Shown: positions 5,878-8,148 of the stretch, piece after piece
How positions within the stretch are numbered: position 1 is the first letter of the stretch
Layout of the letters: every line of letters starts with the position of its first letter
Assembly: GCF_938045205.1 (NCBI RefSeq)
Contig: NZ_CALIMY010000046.1
Span: 1 to 8,148 of the forward strand
Direction of reading: 5' to 3'
DNA from: an uncultured Campylobacter sp.
Lineage (GTDB): Bacteria > Campylobacterota > Campylobacteria > Campylobacterales > Campylobacteraceae
DNA: 8,148 bases
The notes under the pieces: generated by a model
What the model was told of the DNA's origin: nothing
The model's database searches: none
Seen by the model: only the letters and a program-made list of their open reading frames with translations
Translations under genes and position numbers: made by a program

Positions 5878-6877
5878 ATTTTACGAAGTAAACGAACTTG
5901 AAAAAAAATGGGAAGAGTATAACAAAAACAGAAAGCAGTTTTCTTTCCTGAAATCTAAGCCGAATTTCGTATTGAGATTCGACAAGACGATTTTGGGGCT
6001 TTTGATATTGATCTCGGTTGCGATCGGAGCGATATTTTGGCTGCTTAAAGATAGTGATAGCGTCAGTATGGCAAGTATCAATCAAAATATTGAGGACAAG
6101 GGTGGTGCTACAAATTCTGCTAGTGATGCCGAGCAGCAGGCGGCAGATCTTGCAGTGCAAAATAATATCTCCAAAGAGGATTACAACATTAGCGCGCCGA
6201 AAGTTGCCCGCGCCTCTAAACACGAAAAGGAACGCCCAAGTTTAAATTTAAACGATGTGGGTGTACTATCCAGCGAGGATTCCGGTGGGTTTAAGATAAC
6301 CAATAATTACGAAAATGGCGGAAACTATGGCGGGCAGGCTCAGGCTCAGAATTTCGGCGGTCAAAATTTTGGCGGACAGAATTTTGGCAATCAAAATGCT
6401 CCTACATTTAATGTACCTAATACCAATAACGCAGCTTTTGCAAATCAGCCGCCTAAAAACGAGGTTATAGATTTTGGACGCGCTCCATTGCCACCTAAAT
6501 CAAATTTCTCTGGAGGTTCTACAAATACCGCAAGTAGCGCTCCACTAAGTTCCAGGATTGAGATAAAAACTTCAAATTTAAGCGAAGATAAGCAGAGCTT
6601 GGAGAGTAAATTTTATGCAACGAATAAGATTGAGTATTCGCTATCGCTAGCCGAAGAAGCGTATAATAAGAAAGACTACGACAATGCGATCAAATGGGCT
6701 CTTACGTCAAATGAGCTTGATAAGGACAACGTCGCCAGCTGGATAATTTTTGCTAAAGCCAATTATAAAAAGGGTCGTAAGGAAGACGCGCTTTACGCTC
6801 TTGAGACCTTTAACGCAAAGGCGAAAAATAGCGAAATTTCTAACCTCATTTCAAAGATAAGAAGCGATAAACTATGA
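5870..6877 (+). CDS. Membrane-anchored TPR protein, MshN-like
   Basis: The 335-residue protein has a charged cytoplasmic N-terminus (1-38), one membrane helix (about 41-59), a long low-complexity segment rich in Asn, Gln, Gly and Ser (about 70-235), and a C-terminal helical region (about 250-333) with TPR-like helices such as the AEEAYNKKDYDNAIKWAL stretch (261-278). This matches MshN: an inner-membrane anchor, a periplasm-spanning linker and TPRs. MshN-type proteins are thought to help the secretin assemble. It sits between the MshM-like and MshE-like genes exactly as mshN does. The gene in this place in C. jejuni (Cj1472c, from memory) is of unknown function. Its ATG overlaps the ctsP stop by 8 bases, with CGGGG at 5858-5862 as a possible RBS. 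A short NFGGQ repeat lies in the linker. Confidence 0.75.
   Translation: MLEFYEVNELEKKWEEYNKNRKQFSFLKSKPNFVLRFDKTILGLLILISVAIGAIFWLLKDSDSVSMASINQNIEDKGGATNSASDAEQQAADLAVQNNISKEDYNISAPKVARASKHEKERPSLNLNDVGVLSSEDSGGFKITNNYENGGNYGGQAQAQNFGGQNFGGQNFGNQNAPTFNVPNTNNAAFANQPPKNEVIDFGRAPLPPKSNFSGGSTNTASSAPLSSRIEIKTSNLSEDKQSLESKFYATNKIEYSLSLAEEAYNKKDYDNAIKWALTSNELDKDNVASWIIFAKANYKKGRKEDALYALETFNAKAKNSEISNLISKIRSDKL
6240..6253. repeat. 14-base AT-rich perfect palindrome
   Basis: GTTTAAATTTAAAC reads the same on both strands and encodes part of a Ser-Leu-Asn-Leu-Asn stretch in the TPR protein. A nearly identical string occurs near 340-350 in era over another Leu-Asn-Leu-Asn. It is most simply explained by preferred codons TTA, AAT/AAA and TTT rather than by a binding site. 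Confidence 0.3.
6347..6391 (+). repeat. Three 15-base tandem units encoding QNFGG/QNFGN
   Basis: Three in-frame copies of a 15-base unit encode Gln-Asn-Phe-Gly-Gly (residues 160-164 and 165-169) and Gln-Asn-Phe-Gly-Asn (170-174). They are preceded by two Gln-Ala pairs at 6335-6346. The copies differ at synonymous positions (TTC/TTT, GGT/GGA, CAG/CAA), so they are not a fresh slippage tract. They lie in the periplasmic linker of the MshN-like protein. Confidence 0.8.
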
Positions 6878-7413
6878 AAATTTTATATATTTTAGCTTTT
6901 GCGATCGCGTCGTTATTTGCAGTTAGTGCCGATGACGTGCGCAACTGGGATCAGATCGGTCAGTATAACCGCATCTGCCAAGAAAGCGTGCGAAATTTAT
7001 TCATCGAGGAGCAGAGCGAGGCACTTGCAAATATGTATGCCAAAGCGTGCCTGAAGATGGACAAAGTAAACGAGCTTGTAGTGCCTACGGTGATGCTTTA
7101 TAAGACGAAAGAGGCTCGTGAGAATGCTTCTCTTTATTCGACCATAATTTTTCAAAAAAAGATGCTTTATTTGGCGCTTTGCGACGGCGTAGACATAAGC
7201 TATATAAGAACGCCTAAAATTAATTATATTTTGTCTGAAATTTTTGATAAATTTACGGAGAGAGCATACGTAAAAAAGAGTGATACGTATGTCTTTACCC
7301 TAGAAAACGGCGAGCGTGCCGAGCTTTTTATCAAAGAAGAGGAAGGGGTAAAAAAGATGGTAATTGCAATTTATGCTGGCGATAAGCTTAGCTCGATTAA
7401 AATTTATTGGTGA
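6874..7413 (+). CDS. Small exported protein of unknown function within the cts operon
   Basis: I do not recognise this 179-residue protein. It begins with a Sec signal peptide (hydrophobic 3-16, likely cut after AVSA at 19), so it should be periplasmic or exposed. The mature part has a helical look up to about 130, with cysteines at 35, 59 and 103 that could form one disulfide plus a free thiol. A short beta-rich end follows (about 135-179). No lipobox and no further membrane helix are visible. Its ATG overlaps the TPR gene stop by 4 bases (ATGA), and the ATPase gene starts 5 bases after its stop, so it is firmly in the operon. The Vibrio MSHA cluster has no gene between mshN and mshE. A periplasmic assembly or DNA-handling role is possible but is only a guess from location. 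Confidence 0.85.
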   Translation: MKILYILAFAIASLFAVSADDVRNWDQIGQYNRICQESVRNLFIEEQSEALANMYAKACLKMDKVNELVVPTVMLYKTKEARENASLYSTIIFQKKMLYLALCDGVDISYIRTPKINYILSEIFDKFTERAYVKKSDTYVFTLENGERAELFIKEEEGVKKMVIAIYAGDKLSSIKIYW

Positions 7414-7418
7414 TTGCG

Positions 7419-8148
7419 ATGACGAAGATTGAAGAGCAGATTGTTGCGATTTTAATAAGAAACAATATCCTTACTAGCACCGTTGTTCCGGAAATAAAGG
7501 ACAAAATGGATATTGGCTTGACGCTAGGAGAGGTTTTAGTCGGAGATAACTATCTAAGCCAGGATGATTTTTGCTCGATTTTAGTTGAGCTGTACAAGCG
7601 CCGTCAGATAGAATTTGACGATATAAGCGAAAAATTTTCGATGGATCCAAAGGAATTTTTGCGAATTCTAGCTAAAAAAATGAACCTGTCGTATATGAAT
7701 TTAGATGATATCGATATAGACTTCAGACTATCGGAACGCACCCCTACCGCACAGCTTAAAAGATACGGCGTGATACCGGTTAAAGCGGATGATCTGAATA
7801 TTTACGTTGCTTTTTCTGATCCGTTTAATCTTGAGTCGCAAGATAAAGCGCAGGCTATGTTTAGCAAACAGCTGCTTAAAATCGTAGTAGCCGATCCAAA
7901 CCAAGTAAATAAATATCTATCTAAGCTTGAGCTTTCAGAGAGCATTAAAGGGCTCGTAGCGGAGATCCGCAAAGAGCTTGCCAACACCGGCGGTAGCGGA
8001 AGTAGCGATGATACCTCGGCGATTTTGAAGCTCATTGAGATGATAATTAGTCAGTCTATTAAGATGCGCGGTAGCGATATTCACATCGAGCCTACCGAGA
8101 ATAACTGCGTCGTGCGCACCAGAATCGACGGAATGCTCGCTGAAATTT
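7419..8148 (+). CDS. ctsE: Type II/IV secretion assembly ATPase CtsE/MshE (PilB/GspE family), partial at the window edge
   Basis: The first 243 codons of a GspE/PilB ATPase are present; the frame is open to the edge, so the Walker motifs lie outside. The family forms a cytoplasmic hexamer that powers pilus or pseudopilus assembly. Residues about 30-65 form an MshEN-like N1 domain, with TLGEVLVGDNYLS at 35-47. Residues about 76-170 form a GspE N-terminal domain, typified by YGVIPV (116-121) and VAFSDPFN (130-137). A Gly/Ser linker (191-196) leads into the motor domain, which opens with GSDIHIEP (218-225) and RIDG (235-238), both hallmarks of the family. ATG 7419 lies 5 bases after the previous stop, with only a weak GGTGA before it. 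In Campylobacter, ctsF (PilC-like) would be expected next. Confidence 0.93.
   Translation, partial: MTKIEEQIVAILIRNNILTSTVVPEIKDKMDIGLTLGEVLVGDNYLSQDDFCSILVELYKRRQIEFDDISEKFSMDPKEFLRILAKKMNLSYMNLDDIDIDFRLSERTPTAQLKRYGVIPVKADDLNIYVAFSDPFNLESQDKAQAMFSKQLLKIVVADPNQVNKYLSKLELSESIKGLVAEIRKELANTGGSGSSDDTSAILKLIEMIISQSIKMRGSDIHIEPTENNCVVRTRIDGMLAEI

Noticed and set aside
5834..6245. Open frames on both strands over the ctsP end and TPR gene start
   Set aside because: They overlap a well-supported gene with a membrane helix and TPRs, and their composition looks unlike protein.
7802..8035. 77-codon open frame on the - strand
   Set aside because: It is antisense to the GspE N-terminal domain of CtsE, whose + strand frame has clear family motifs.
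1..8148. CRISPR arrays, tRNA or rRNA genes, insertion sequences, attachment sites
   Set aside because: The window is almost fully packed with coding sequence on one strand, and no spaced direct repeats, cloverleaf sequences or transposase motifs were seen.

Overview
The window looks like a chromosomal segment of a Campylobacter-type bacterium (Campylobacterota). The evidence is an era gene followed by the genus-typical Cts (Campylobacter transformation system) proteins, overlapping genes all on one strand, and a very high frequency of the word AAATTT. Codons such as GCG and CGC, especially in era, suggest a species with higher GC than C. jejuni, perhaps one of the oral species. Species assignment is inference.

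Layout, all on the + strand: 1-34 is a short leader. 35-904 is the GTPase Era. Then comes an unbroken run of inner-membrane, periplasmic and outer-membrane parts of a type IV pilus/type II secretion-like machine: a PilM-PilN-like fusion (967-2487), a PilO/MshJ-like protein (2487-3140), a PilP/MshK-like periplasmic protein (3140-3568), a secretin CtsD/MshL (3546-5054), a short AAA ATPase CtsP/MshM (5047-5877), a membrane-anchored TPR protein of MshN type (5870-6877), a small exported protein of unknown function (6874-7413), and the first 243 codons of the assembly ATPase CtsE/MshE (7419 to the window edge). There is no non-coding stretch above 300 bases. The only real gap is 62 bases between era and the PilM-PilN gene, which holds a plausible promoter and the ribosome binding site that sets the start.

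The gene order matches the MSHA pilus biogenesis order mshI-J-K-L-M-N-E known from Vibrio, with one extra gene inserted before the ATPase. Together the products could form a trans-envelope apparatus: the PilM-N, PilO and PilP proteins make the alignment complex, the secretin makes the outer-membrane pore, the TPR protein probably stabilises the secretin, CtsE powers assembly of a (pseudo)pilus, and CtsP is an accessory NTPase. In Campylobacter, Cts homologues are needed for natural transformation, so DNA uptake is the most likely role; a surface pilus is the alternative.

The core of the locus is a recognisable competence/T4P system rather than a wholly new one. The least explained parts are the 179-residue exported protein, the fused PilM-PilN subunit, the loss of the consensus arginine in the CtsE MshEN-like motif, two clean inverted repeats just inside ctsD and ctsP, and the density of RAATTY-type sites, which is interesting because Campylobacter uptake has been tied to methylation of that motif.
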